Assembly (NCBI RefSeq): GCF_947503385.1
Contig: NZ_CANNDO010000004.1
Span: forward strand, 62,001-126,000
Origin: an uncultured Tateyamaria sp.
GTDB lineage: Bacteria > Pseudomonadota > Alphaproteobacteria > Rhodobacterales > Rhodobacteraceae
Length of the DNA stretch: 64,000 nt
Direction of reading: 5' to 3'
A model generated the notes under the pieces. The model made no database searches, was not told the DNA's origin, and saw nothing but the letters and a program-made list of their open reading frames with translations. Position numbers and translations under genes: made by a program. Of this stretch, positions 26,722 through 35,206 are shown piece after piece; position 1 is the stretch's first letter; each line of letters begins with the position of its first letter.

Positions 26722-27597
26722 ATGCAACTGGTCATACACGCAGGCGCCCATTTCACCGAAGAAGATCGCCTGTTGCGGTGCCTTCTCAACAACAAGGGTG
26801 ACTTCTCCAAACGGGGGGTCGCGGTGCCCGGTCCGGGCAAATATCGGGCGTTGTTGCGTGACACGCTTGCCGCAATGATTGATGCGCCACCTTCTGCGGA
26901 TGCGCGGGATGTTCTGCTGGATGTGATCCTCGACGACGAATCGGCCGACCGGGTGATCCTAAGCCACATGTTTCTCTTTGGCGCGCCCCGCGCCATTGTC
27001 CGCGATGGGTTGATGTATTGTCTTGCCCCGGAACGCATGGTGCAGATCGCGTCGCTGTTTCCGCATGACGACATTGAGCTCTTCTTTGCCATGCGGAACC
27101 CGGCCACGTTCCTGCCTGCCCTGTTCACTCAGGCGCCGCAGGAGGACATGCATACCTTTCTGCGGGCACGCGACCCCTACAGCATTCGCTGGTCCGAGAC
27201 GTTTTCCGAGATCCGCGCCGCAGCCCCCGACATCCCGATCACCACGTGGTGCTTTGAGGATATGCCGCTGATCTGGGCGCAAATCATCCGCGAAATGGGC
27301 GGGCTGGAACATGGCGAAAAGATCATCGGCGGTTTTGACTTGCTGGCCGACATCATGACTGCCGAAGGGATGCAACGGTTCCGCACCTACCTCAAATCGC
27401 ACGCGGGCATGAGCGAGGTGCAAAAACGGCGCGTGATTGCGGCGTTCCTCGACAAATTTGCGATCGAGGAAGAGATCGAGGAAGAATTGAATGCCCCCGG
27501 CTGGACCGAAGAGGTGATCGACACCATGACCGACATCTATGAAGAGGATGTACTGGCGGTGTCGCGCATCCCGGGTGTGACGGTCATTTCGCCCTAG
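26722..27597 (+). CDS. Hypothetical protein, possibly sulfotransferase-like
   Basis: A 291-residue cytoplasmic-looking protein without signal peptide or membrane helices. It begins MQLVIHAGAHFTEEDRLLRC, which resembles the first strand and loop of bacterial sulfotransferase-like proteins, but the PAPS-binding P-loop glycine/threonine pattern is not intact. Later segments such as ELFFAMRNPATFLPALF also recall that fold. The C-terminus is strongly acidic (IEEEIEEEL). I cannot assign a reaction. It overlaps the convergent GFA gene by 14 bases. Confidence 0.65.
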   Translation: MQLVIHAGAHFTEEDRLLRCLLNNKGDFSKRGVAVPGPGKYRALLRDTLAAMIDAPPSADARDVLLDVILDDESADRVILSHMFLFGAPRAIVRDGLMYCLAPERMVQIASLFPHDDIELFFAMRNPATFLPALFTQAPQEDMHTFLRARDPYSIRWSETFSEIRAAAPDIPITTWCFEDMPLIWAQIIREMGGLEHGEKIIGGFDLLADIMTAEGMQRFRTYLKSHAGMSEVQKRRVIAAFLDKFAIEEEIEEELNAPGWTEEVIDTMTDIYEEDVLAVSRIPGVTVISP

Positions 27598-28012
27598 GAA
27601 TCCCGTCAAAGGTCGGCAGACCGTCTGCGATTGTATGAAAGGGCTGCGCTTCGTCAAAACAGATCGCCACGCGCGGCACAAAACCTGACGGGTCGTCAAG
27701 CGTCCCCACCTTGAGAACCAACGCCGTCTGATCGCTGCGCTGCGTCAGGATATGGGTGCCGCATGTGCCACAAAAAGAGCGTGTCACCGGCGTGTCTGGC
27801 AACGGGTGCCGGAACTGCGCCGGTTGCCCCCGGTGCCATTGGAACCCTGTGGGAGAGACGAGATGGAAGTATTGCGGGCCTCCGCCCGCGATGTGTTGAC
27901 ACGCACGACAATGGCACTGACCGGCCACGGGCCCGTCCAATTGCGCCGTGTAGCGCAGGGCACCGCAATAGCATCCGCCAGCAGCGAGATTCTTGGTGGT
28001 TTCAGACATCAT
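27584..28012 (-). CDS. GFA (glutathione-dependent formaldehyde-activating) family protein
   Basis: A 142-residue zinc protein of the Gfa/CENP-V fold. The zinc ligands are visible as GGCYCGALRY, the pair CHCRACQ, and FCGTCGTHI. The family includes proteins once proposed to bind glutathione-formaldehyde adducts, but most members have unknown roles. Divergent from an HxlR regulator 51 bases away, which probably controls it. Confidence 0.85.
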   Translation of the reverse strand: MMSETTKNLAAGGCYCGALRYTAQLDGPVAGQCHCRACQHIAGGGPQYFHLVSPTGFQWHRGQPAQFRHPLPDTPVTRSFCGTCGTHILTQRSDQTALVLKVGTLDDPSGFVPRVAICFDEAQPFHTIADGLPTFDGIPRAK

Positions 28013-28063
28013 CTTGATCTAGGTTCGGAAAACGTACCAACACATAATCAAGGCTGAGTTCAT

Positions 28064-28537
28064 TTGTCAAACCCTGATAATCTGCCGCGCAAAGCGCCGG
28101 TCGCTCTGGAGGATTGCGGCGCGGCGCGCGCGCTCGATGTGGTGCCAGACCGGTGGACTTGGTTGATCCTGCGACACCTGATGTATGGCGTTGGGCGGTT
28201 TGCTGACATTCAGGACGACATCGGCATTCCAAAATCGGTCCTGTCTGCGCGGCTCGCGGCGCTGGTGGATCAAGGCCTCGCGGACAAGCAGCCCTACCGG
28301 GATGGCACGGCGCGAACACGCCACGCCTATGTTTTGACGCGCAAGGGGCGCGGGCTGGTGCCCGTCATCCTTGCCCTGATGCATTGGGGGGACACACATC
28401 TGAAAGACGGTGAAAGCGCATTGGCGCTGACTGACAGGCGCACCGGCGCACCGTTGCGCGTGGCGCTGACGCCAGAGGATGCCGCGCTGCCGCTACGACG
28501 CCTGCGCTACAGGCCGGTGCAAGGTCGCACCGGCTGA
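28064..28537 (+). CDS. HxlR family transcriptional regulator
   Basis: A 157-residue winged-helix regulator. The signature CGAARALDVVPDRWTWLILR and the recognition region FADIQDDIGIPKSVLSARL are typical of HxlR proteins, followed by wing and helix DGTARTRHAYVLTRKG. The start is TTG 28064 with AAGG about ten bases upstream; no better ATG gives the conserved N-terminus. HxlR proteins often sense electrophiles, quinones or aldehydes, fitting the divergent GFA gene. Confidence 0.85.
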   Translation: MSNPDNLPRKAPVALEDCGAARALDVVPDRWTWLILRHLMYGVGRFADIQDDIGIPKSVLSARLAALVDQGLADKQPYRDGTARTRHAYVLTRKGRGLVPVILALMHWGDTHLKDGESALALTDRRTGAPLRVALTPEDAALPLRRLRYRPVQGRTG

Positions 28538-28544
28538 CCGGTGC

Positions 28545-28808
28545 CTAGCGCATTCCCAGCGCTTCTTTGTACATTTCCAGCACGGCTTCTTCTTCGGCGA
28601 TGTCGTCGCTGTCGCGCTTGCGCAGGGCAATGACCTTGCGCATGACTTTGGTGTCATAGCCCCGCCCCTTGGCCTCGGCCATCACCTCTTTTTGTTGGTC
28701 AGCGATGTCCTTTTTCTCCGCCTCCAGACGCTCAAGACGTTCGATGAACTGGCGCAGTTCATCTGCGGTGACGCGGTAGCTTTCGGCATTGGTGGCGGTG
28801 TCGGTCAT
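28545..28808 (-). CDS. GapR-family (DUF2312) chromosome-associated DNA-binding protein
   Basis: An 87-residue, highly charged, mostly helical protein. The core ELRQFIERLERLEAEKKDIADQ followed by EVMAEAKGRGYDTKVMRKV is the DUF2312 signature; Caulobacter GapR of this family clamps overtwisted DNA ahead of forks and RNA polymerase. The start at 28808 gives the conserved short form, with CGAGG upstream. It stands alone between an HxlR gene and a small membrane protein gene. Confidence 0.9.
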   Translation of the reverse strand: MTDTATNAESYRVTADELRQFIERLERLEAEKKDIADQQKEVMAEAKGRGYDTKVMRKVIALRKRDSDDIAEEEAVLEMYKEALGMR

Positions 28809-28914
28809 GTGGGCCTCGTGTCCTGACTGAAACCGCTGGATAGCGGGGGGGCCGCGCCCGTGCAAGGGGGCGTGCGGCTTGTATCCCGTCCTGCGCTGCG
28901 CTAGCCCTCGGGTC

Positions 28915-29157
28915 ATGGAACAGACAACCCGCGCCCCCGTTTTCGAGATCCTGATCTGGTCCGGAGCAGGCTTTGCCGTTCTGGGTCTGCTTGGCCTGAT
29001 TTGGTGTATCAGCACCGTGTGGCGCGCGCGCCGTGCCAAGTTGCCCGACGAAGAGATGCGTGCCGTCATGGCCAGCGTCCTGCCCCGCAACCTTGGGGCG
29101 CTATTCATATCGGTGCTGGGGCTTATGCTGGTTGTGCTTGGCGTGTTCATGGGGTGA
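28915..29157 (+). CDS. Small two-helix membrane protein
   Basis: An 80-residue protein with two membrane helices (about 12-33 and 58-78) joined by a basic cytoplasmic-type loop (WRARRAKLPDEE). No family is recognised. It begins four bases ahead of the sulfur-transporter pair and is almost certainly in the same transcript, so it may assist that transporter. Confidence 0.6.
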   Translation: MEQTTRAPVFEILIWSGAGFAVLGLLGLIWCISTVWRARRAKLPDEEMRAVMASVLPRNLGALFISVLGLMLVVLGVFMG

Positions 29158-29161
29158 CGTG

Positions 29162-29581
29162 ATGGAGATGTCCTGGGTTTACGGATTGATTGGCGGGCTG
29201 ATGATTGGCTGCGCCGGGGCGGTTCTGTTGCTGGGCACAGGTCGGATCATGGGGGCCAGCGGCATCGTCGGCGGCCTGATCGACGGCACCGGCCAGGACC
29301 GTGGCACAACGATAGCCTTTTTGATCGGTCTGATCGGGACGCCTGCCATGCTGACGGGTCTGGGCTGGGCGGTTTATACGCAGGCAACCACCCAGCTTTG
29401 GCTGTTGGTTCTTGGTGGTCTGGCGGTCGGGATCGGCACGCGATTTGCAAATGGCTGCACCTCTGGCCATGGGGTGTGCGGCATGTCGCGTCTGTCCGTG
29501 CGTGGCTTTGCCGCCACGCTGGCCTATATCGGCGCAGGCGCGCTGACTGTAACCGCGCTGCGCGTGGGGCTGGGCCTGTGA
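29162..29581 (+). CDS. YeeE/YedE half-transporter (PmpA-like)
   Basis: A 139-residue membrane protein corresponding to one half of a YeeE/YedE transporter, with the conserved segment NGCTSGHGVCGMSRLSVRGF carrying two cysteines. In related two-gene systems (PmpA/PmpB) both halves are needed to form the permease and are linked to sulfide or persulfide response operons. Its stop shares one base with the second half. Confidence 0.85.
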   Translation: MEMSWVYGLIGGLMIGCAGAVLLLGTGRIMGASGIVGGLIDGTGQDRGTTIAFLIGLIGTPAMLTGLGWAVYTQATTQLWLLVLGGLAVGIGTRFANGCTSGHGVCGMSRLSVRGFAATLAYIGAGALTVTALRVGLGL

Positions 29582-30012
29582 TGCGCGCAGTATTCGCCGT
29601 GCTGAGCGGTGCGCTGTTTGGCGCGGGCCTGCATGTGTCGGGCATGACCAACACGGCGCGCGTGCGTGGATTTCTGGATTTTGCAGGGGCGTGGGACCCG
29701 ACGCTGGCCTTTGTCATGGGTGGAGCAATGCTGCCTATGTTTGTCGCATGGCGTTTTGCCCGTCGGGGCACGCCGGTGGCCGGTCCGGCCTTTCCGCCGC
29801 CGCCCAGCAGCGAGATCTCGCGACCGCTGATTGCGGGATCGGTTCTGTTTGGTGTGGGATGGGGGCTAGTGGGGCTCTGCCCCGGTCCTGCGCTGGCCTC
29901 GCTCAGCTATGGGGGCTGGCCCGGTCTGGTGTTTCTGGCTGCGATGCTCGCGGGCATGGGGGCCACACCGCCGTTGCGCCGTGCGCTGGACAGGCGCGCC
30001 GCCGGGACATAA
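29581..30012 (+). CDS. YeeE/YedE half-transporter (PmpB-like, DUF6691)
   Basis: A 143-residue membrane protein and partner of the preceding half-transporter. It has the conserved HVSGMTNTARVRGFLDFAG near the N-terminus and GVGWGLVGLCPGPAL with a conserved cysteine near the middle. Translation is coupled to the first half (TGATG). Together they should form one complete channel for a reduced sulfur species. Confidence 0.85.
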   Translation: MRAVFAVLSGALFGAGLHVSGMTNTARVRGFLDFAGAWDPTLAFVMGGAMLPMFVAWRFARRGTPVAGPAFPPPPSSEISRPLIAGSVLFGVGWGLVGLCPGPALASLSYGGWPGLVFLAAMLAGMGATPPLRRALDRRAAGT

Positions 30013-30022
30013 ACCCGGTGCC

Positions 30023-30448
30023 ATGGATATCCGCCAGATCACACCCGACTATTTCGTAGCCCCGCAGCTTGACCCGGCAGACCTGCCCGAGGTCGCTGCC
30101 GCGGGAATCACAACCGTCATCTGCAATCGCCCCGATATCGAGGTGCCGCCGGCCTTTCAGGCCGACGCATTGGAGGCCGCCGCACTGGCGGCGGGCCTGA
30201 CGTTTCACAGGTTGCCGCTGACCCACGCAACCATGACACCGGACGTCGCCCAGCAGCAAGCCGCGCTGATCGCGGCGTCGGCGGGTCCGGTGCTTGCCTA
30301 TTGTGCGTCCGGGACCCGGTCAACCGTGGTTTGGACGCTGGGTCATGCCAAGGAAATGGGCGTGGACGCAGTTCTGAACGCCGCGCGTGCGGGGGGCTAC
30401 AACCTTGACAATATCCGTCCGACGCTGGATGCCATCGCGGCCAGCTAA
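30023..30448 (+). CDS. TIGR01244/DUF442 family phosphatase-like sulfur transferase
   Basis: A 141-residue protein of the cysteine-phosphatase fold with active loop Cys94-ASGT-Arg99 (LAYCASGTRS) and the N-terminal SPQLDPADLPEVAAAGI-like segment. This domain is fused to a persulfide dioxygenase in Blh proteins of BigR-controlled operons and is thought to handle persulfides. It lies 10 bases after the PmpAB-like pair, so import and cytoplasmic processing of sulfur are probably coupled. No ATTC-N8-GAAT site precedes this operon. Confidence 0.82.
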   Translation: MDIRQITPDYFVAPQLDPADLPEVAAAGITTVICNRPDIEVPPAFQADALEAAALAAGLTFHRLPLTHATMTPDVAQQQAALIAASAGPVLAYCASGTRSTVVWTLGHAKEMGVDAVLNAARAGGYNLDNIRPTLDAIAAS

Positions 30449-30453
30449 GGCCC

Positions 30454-31677
30454 CTACCCCGCTGCCTTGATCGGCGCCAGTTCCGGCAAATCGGCAAGGT
30501 CCGGCAAGTCCGCCAGATCGGGCAGGTCGTCGAGGTCCGGCAGGTCAATATCCACGGGTCCCGCCGGGCTGGCCGCAGCATCACCAATGTCGAGAACCTG
30601 CGCGTCAGCCCCCAAAGACGCCGACACTTCCGGTGCATCTGACAGGTCCATCAACGCATCCGGTTCCGGGATGGCCGTCCCCACAACCGCGGGCAGGTCG
30701 GGCACAGGCGCCGCCGAGCGTTCAGGCAGTTCCACCTTGGGCAGGTCCAATTCCTTGGCGTCGGATTCCCGTCGCATCGGCTGCGACGCGTAGTTCGGTT
30801 TGCGTATTGGTTTGACCGCCCGCACGCCGTCCACATGCCCCACGGTGCCCCGTCCCACAACGCGCCCGGTTGCCGTTGTCATTTTCACCTGCGGGAAAGA
30901 ACGCGGCGGCATCGGCAGCACGTCACCCGGTCGCATCCCGCGCACAGCCTCCAGCGACATCTCGATCTCGCACACCACCATTTCAAGCCGGGTCTCAACC
31001 CCCATGATCGCGTCCGCCATCTGCGGCGCAGGCGGAGCCGCCTCATCCGGGTCAAGCAGATCATCGTCATGGCCATGCGCGTCAACATCGGGCCGTGGAA
31101 AGACAAGGACTATCTCCCCCTGCCGCGTGCCCTGCGCCACATCCACGGTCAGGCGCAGCACGCAATATTCCGTCGCCTCGAGCGCCAGCATCATGCCGCG
31201 CGTATCCTCGGCCCGCGTTCCGAACCGGAACCCTTCGATCAACATCCGCTCTTCTGCAACGTCCAGTGTGGGGGCCACGGCATCCAGCAGATTGTCGATC
31301 AGCGGGGCGCACATTGCGGCATCGGTGCGCGTCATCCGGCGTGCGGTGCCATCATCGGCACGCACCTGCCCCAAGGTCTGTTGCTGAATGATGCCGCCCA
31401 CAAGCGCCTGATCAAACATCGCCGCCCCGCGGGCACGTGCCGGCCCGTCCAGCAGCATCAGCAGCGCGTCATCGTTGAACACATCCCCCAGCGCGTCTGC
31501 GTCCACGTTCTGCACCACCGCCCCGATCATCGCCATGGGCAAGTCCAGAACGGAATCTGCGACCCGCCCAAGCGCAAGTCGCATCCCCTTTTGCAAGGTG
31601 ACTGAACGCGCCTGATGATGCGCGCGCCCTGCGCTTGCAAGCCGTTGCAGCGCATTGGATGGCGTTTGATCGTCCAT
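30454..31677 (-). CDS. Orphan FliM/FliN-like flagellar motor switch domain protein
   Basis: A 407-residue protein. The N-terminal 190 residues resemble the FliM middle domain, and a SpoA-type C-ring domain follows (about 222-290, with EIEMSLEAVRGMRPGDVLPM). The usual FliM N-terminal CheY-binding peptide is not seen. The C-terminal 110 residues are low-complexity, acidic and proline-rich, ending in a four-fold DLPDLA-type repeat. No other flagellar gene is nearby. It may be a divergent FliM of the Rhodobacterales flagellum or a SpoA-domain protein with another role. Confidence 0.75.
   Translation of the reverse strand: MDDQTPSNALQRLASAGRAHHQARSVTLQKGMRLALGRVADSVLDLPMAMIGAVVQNVDADALGDVFNDDALLMLLDGPARARGAAMFDQALVGGIIQQQTLGQVRADDGTARRMTRTDAAMCAPLIDNLLDAVAPTLDVAEERMLIEGFRFGTRAEDTRGMMLALEATEYCVLRLTVDVAQGTRQGEIVLVFPRPDVDAHGHDDDLLDPDEAAPPAPQMADAIMGVETRLEMVVCEIEMSLEAVRGMRPGDVLPMPPRSFPQVKMTTATGRVVGRGTVGHVDGVRAVKPIRKPNYASQPMRRESDAKELDLPKVELPERSAAPVPDLPAVVGTAIPEPDALMDLSDAPEVSASLGADAQVLDIGDAAASPAGPVDIDLPDLDDLPDLADLPDLADLPELAPIKAAG
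30475..30546 (-). repeat. Four 18-base tandem repeats encoding DLPDLA in the FliM-like tail
   Basis: The 72 bases encode four consecutive six-residue units: DLPDLD, DLPDLA, DLPDLA and DLPELA. Such a repeat could vary in copy number between strains by slippage. Confidence 0.85.
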
Positions 31678-31767
31678 ACACTCTCTTACGAATGGCCCGG
31701 TCCGTGGGAGCAGGATTAATGCCGATTGGTTACCAAGGGCTTTAGGCGCGCGGAAAAGCGGCGCAAC

Positions 31768-34452
31768 CTACTGCGCGGCCAACGCGGCCTGCGCGGGCAG
31801 GATCACGACAAAGCGGTTGCCGTCCTGCGTCGGGTCCAGCACGATATCGCCGCCCAAACGCGTCATGATCTCGCGGCAGATGGCAAGACCCAGGCCAGCG
31901 CCTGCACCGGGCGTTCCGTCGATGCGCGCGAATTTTTCAAAAATCAGGTCGCGTTCCGAGGTCGCAATTGGCGTCCCGTTATCAAAAAACACGACGCACA
32001 CGGCTCCGTCGCGGTTTTCCACCGACACGTCCAACTGCGGGTGTTCGGCATCACAATATTTGTCTGCGTTCGTCATCAGATTGATGAACACCTGGGCCAG
32101 CCGGTCCAGATCCGTGCTAAGCGACACCGCTTCGTTCAACCGCCGCCGCTTGATCGCCAACGCGCCGGAACCGCTGGCCTGCGCGGTGATCACCGCCTTT
32201 TCCAGCACATCCTCAAGGCGGCCCGTTTCGACGTTCAGGTTGACCTGCCCGTTCTCCAAAACGCTGAGGTCCAGCAGATCATCCAGCAGCCGCGTCAGGC
32301 GAATCGCCTCGCCGTGGATGATCGAGGCGTATTTGGTCTTTTCCACCTGCCCCATCCCTTCGGTGTCCCGCAGGATTTCGGAGAATGAGCGGATGGAGGT
32401 CATCGGGGTGCGCAATTCATGGCTGATCTGGCTCAGGAAGGCGTCTTTTTGCACCGACAGAGCCGTCAGCTTGTCATTTGCGGTGCGCAATTGGCCCGCC
32501 GTGCGGGTCAGTTCCGCGCTTTTGGCTTCGAGCTGGCTGGAATATTCGAGGATTTGCGCGGATTCGTCGGCCACCGCCATCAGATCCTCGACCGACACCG
32601 AAGCGCCCCCCACCAGCTGCGAGATCATGGCGTGGGCCGTGGCCGCCCCGACCGAACCTGCCAATTCCCGTTCAAGACGCTGAAGAAACGCTTGGCTTGG
32701 TTCGGGCAAGTGACCAGCGATGCCCTGACGGTCCGCCTCTTCTCGAAAGAGCTTGCGCGCCTCGTCCGCGCCCAGAATGCGCTGCGCCATGATCATCAGA
32801 TCCTCAGACGTGGCCATGGCCGCGTGCCATTCGCGCGGCTGGCCGGACAATTCGAACACGTTGACAAATTGCGCGCCCTGAAGACGCTCCAGAGGTGTCG
32901 GAAACGTGACCAGCGACCCGATGATAAACGCAAAGGTGTTCAGGGTCAGTGACCAGACCACCGCGTGCACGGTCGGGTCCAGCCCTTCGATCCCAAAGAG
33001 CGCCTGCGGGCGCAGCCAGCCAACGCCCCAAGGGCCTTCGGCCAGCAGCCGCGCGGACATCGCTGCATCCGGGCCAAAACTGGGCAAAAGCGACGCATAT
33101 ATCCAGACGACAAAGCCGATGATCAGACCGGCCAGCGCCCCCCAACGCGACGCTCCGCGCCAAAAGATGCCGCCCAGAAGCGCAGGCAAAAACTGCGCCA
33201 CACCGGTGAACGAAATCAGCCCAATGGCAGCAAGTGCGGCACCGCCGCCGGAAAATCGATAGTAAAGATAGCCCAGCCCGAGGATCATCAGAATGGATGC
33301 GCGCCGCGCCAGCAGGACCACGTTCCGCACGTCCCCCGACACCAGTGCGCCCTCGCGCCCCTGCGCGTTCAGCCAGACCGGCATGACCACATGGTTGGAC
33401 ACCATCGTCGCCAGCGCCAGCGTGGCCACGATCACCATGGAAGTGGCCGATGAAAACCCGCCGAGAAAGCTGAGACCGGCCAGCCCTGCGCGCCCCTCGG
33501 CCAGCGGTATGGTCAGAACGAACAGATCGGGGTTGGACCCTGCGGGCAAAATATCGAGCCCCACAACCGCGATCGGCACGACAAAGAGGCTCATCAGCAT
33601 CAGGTAGACCGGAAACGCCCACGCCGCGATTTGCAGGTGACGTTCGTCATCATTCTCGACCACAAGTACCTGAAACATGCGCGGCAGGCACAAAAAGGCC
33701 ACGGCGGACAGTGCTGTCAGGGCAACCCAGCGCGACTTGTCAATCTGCCACGTACCAATGGGCGACGCGTCGATCTTTGCCAACATTGGCTGCACGCCGC
33801 CCGCAATCCCCCACACCACAAAGACGCCGACAGCAATCAGTGCGACCAGCTTGACCACGGCCTCGACCGCGATGGCCATCACCACGCCGCTGTGGCGTTC
33901 GTTTGCATCCAGCTTGCGGGTGCCGAACAGGACGGTGAACAGCGCCAGCCCCCCCGCGACCCAGAACGCGGAGGCCGGATTGGTCAGCGCGCCGGTGTCC
34001 GACGGCCCGGCAAAGGCCCCCAGCGACAGGGTGACCGACTGCAATTGCAGCGCAATATAGGGTGTCACACCGACGACAGCCATCAGCGTCACAACAATGG
34101 CCAGCAGGTTCGATTTCCCGTAGCGCGCCGAAATCAGGTCTGCGATGGAGGTCGCGCGCTGCGCCCGTCCGATGCGGACAAGTTTGCGCAGAATCCACCA
34201 CCAGCCCAGCATCACCAATGTCGGTCCCAAATAGATCGTGACGAATTCCATCCCGGACCGCGCCGCATACCCCACGGCACCATAGAACGTCCAAGCGGTG
34301 CAATAGATCGACAGCGACAGCGTGTAGACCCAAGGGGACCGCAACCAACCGCCCTGGCCCCGTGCCGCCGCACGCTCCGCAAAAAACGCAATCGCAAAGA
34401 GAAACGCCACATAGGCGAGGCTGACCGCAACCAGTTGGTTGACCGAGGTCAC
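31768..34452 (-). CDS. Hybrid Na+/solute symporter (SSF)-sensor histidine kinase, CrbS-like
   Basis: An 894-residue membrane protein. The N-terminal ~520 residues form about 13 helices of the SLC5/SSF symporter fold (YTLSLSIYCTAWTFYGAVG; SRWVALTALSAVAFLCLPRMFQV). A linker without a clear PAS core leads to a HisKA domain with His678 in SQISHELRTP and an HATPase with NADKYCD, FDNGTP and GAGAGLGLAI. The design matches CrbS-type sensors that switch on acetyl-CoA synthetase in response to acetate. It starts with GTG and overlaps the small membrane protein gene by 4 bases; a separate receiver protein lies upstream. Confidence 0.9.
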   Translation of the reverse strand: MTSVNQLVAVSLAYVAFLFAIAFFAERAAARGQGGWLRSPWVYTLSLSIYCTAWTFYGAVGYAARSGMEFVTIYLGPTLVMLGWWWILRKLVRIGRAQRATSIADLISARYGKSNLLAIVVTLMAVVGVTPYIALQLQSVTLSLGAFAGPSDTGALTNPASAFWVAGGLALFTVLFGTRKLDANERHSGVVMAIAVEAVVKLVALIAVGVFVVWGIAGGVQPMLAKIDASPIGTWQIDKSRWVALTALSAVAFLCLPRMFQVLVVENDDERHLQIAAWAFPVYLMLMSLFVVPIAVVGLDILPAGSNPDLFVLTIPLAEGRAGLAGLSFLGGFSSATSMVIVATLALATMVSNHVVMPVWLNAQGREGALVSGDVRNVVLLARRASILMILGLGYLYYRFSGGGAALAAIGLISFTGVAQFLPALLGGIFWRGASRWGALAGLIIGFVVWIYASLLPSFGPDAAMSARLLAEGPWGVGWLRPQALFGIEGLDPTVHAVVWSLTLNTFAFIIGSLVTFPTPLERLQGAQFVNVFELSGQPREWHAAMATSEDLMIMAQRILGADEARKLFREEADRQGIAGHLPEPSQAFLQRLERELAGSVGAATAHAMISQLVGGASVSVEDLMAVADESAQILEYSSQLEAKSAELTRTAGQLRTANDKLTALSVQKDAFLSQISHELRTPMTSIRSFSEILRDTEGMGQVEKTKYASIIHGEAIRLTRLLDDLLDLSVLENGQVNLNVETGRLEDVLEKAVITAQASGSGALAIKRRRLNEAVSLSTDLDRLAQVFINLMTNADKYCDAEHPQLDVSVENRDGAVCVVFFDNGTPIATSERDLIFEKFARIDGTPGAGAGLGLAICREIMTRLGGDIVLDPTQDGNRFVVILPAQAALAAQ

Positions 34453-34751
34453 GCGACCTCTCCGTCGTCGCTGTCGTCCGGGTCAGGAACATCAACCGGG
34501 CGCGCCGACCACAGGATGCTCCACAACCCGTAGGCCGCGCAGATCAGCATCAGCCAGACGAGAAACACATAGATCACGGCGGTCGACATGGACACCGGAA
34601 CCTCCGGCGTATCCGGCGCCGTGGGCCAGAACAGCGGGAGCATAAACAAGAGTGCGGCAAAGATCGGCAACAGCCGCACCGCATCCATCATCCGCCGACG
34701 GCGGTAGCTGCGCCTTTCAAGAAAGACAGACGACGGCAGCGGACGTTTCAT
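34449..34751 (-). CDS. Small two-helix membrane protein of the SSF-kinase operon
   Basis: A 100-residue protein with a basic N-terminus (RRSYRRRRMMDAV), two membrane helices (about 23-44 and 57-84) and an acidic tail. It overlaps the receiver gene and the SSF-kinase gene by 4 bases each, so it is strictly co-translated. It may be an accessory subunit of the symporter-kinase; no family name can be given. Confidence 0.75.
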   Translation of the reverse strand: MKRPLPSSVFLERRSYRRRRMMDAVRLLPIFAALLFMLPLFWPTAPDTPEVPVSMSTAVIYVFLVWLMLICAAYGLWSILWSARPVDVPDPDDSDDGEVA

Positions 34752-35122
34752 CGGGCCAATTGGACAAGGTCGCGCACAGCCGTCAGCACCTCGACATTCG
34801 AAAACGGCTTGGTCATGAACCGGCTGACACCCGCCCGCTCGGCCTCGTCCCGGTCGCGTGACTGACCGCGCGCGGTCAGCATCAGGATCGGCATCTTGGT
34901 GAATGCCGGGTCTGCGCGCAGTTCCTTGAGGATCTCCATCCCGCTCTTGCCCGGCAGCATATAGTCGAGCATCAACAGGTCGGGCTGCACGGCCCGCACC
35001 GCCTCGACGGCCGTTGCGCCGTCACTATGCGTGTCCACCTGCCAGCCTTCACGGCTGAGCAGGAAGCGGATCGCTTCGATGATGTTGGTCTCGTCCTCAA
35101 CCAGCAGAACATGCTTGCCCAT
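34748..35122 (-). CDS. CheY-like single-domain response regulator
   Basis: A 124-residue receiver domain with the acidic pocket LVEDE, phosphorylation site Asp53 in MLDYMLPG, the conserved Thr in MLTARG and Lys105 in MTKPF. No DNA-binding output domain is fused, unlike the LuxR-type CrbR partner of CrbS. Its signal must pass to another protein, perhaps the ScfR-like regulator encoded just upstream. It is the obvious phospho-acceptor of the SSF-kinase. Confidence 0.9.
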   Translation of the reverse strand: MGKHVLLVEDETNIIEAIRFLLSREGWQVDTHSDGATAVEAVRAVQPDLLMLDYMLPGKSGMEILKELRADPAFTKMPILMLTARGQSRDRDEAERAGVSRFMTKPFSNVEVLTAVRDLVQLAR

Positions 35123-35206
35123 GCCTGCACCTCCTCCCCGAATGGCGCCGTGGGGTCTTTGACCTCTTGTGACGCTTTGAAACTATGTGCGTATTTCCGC
35201 CTGCTG

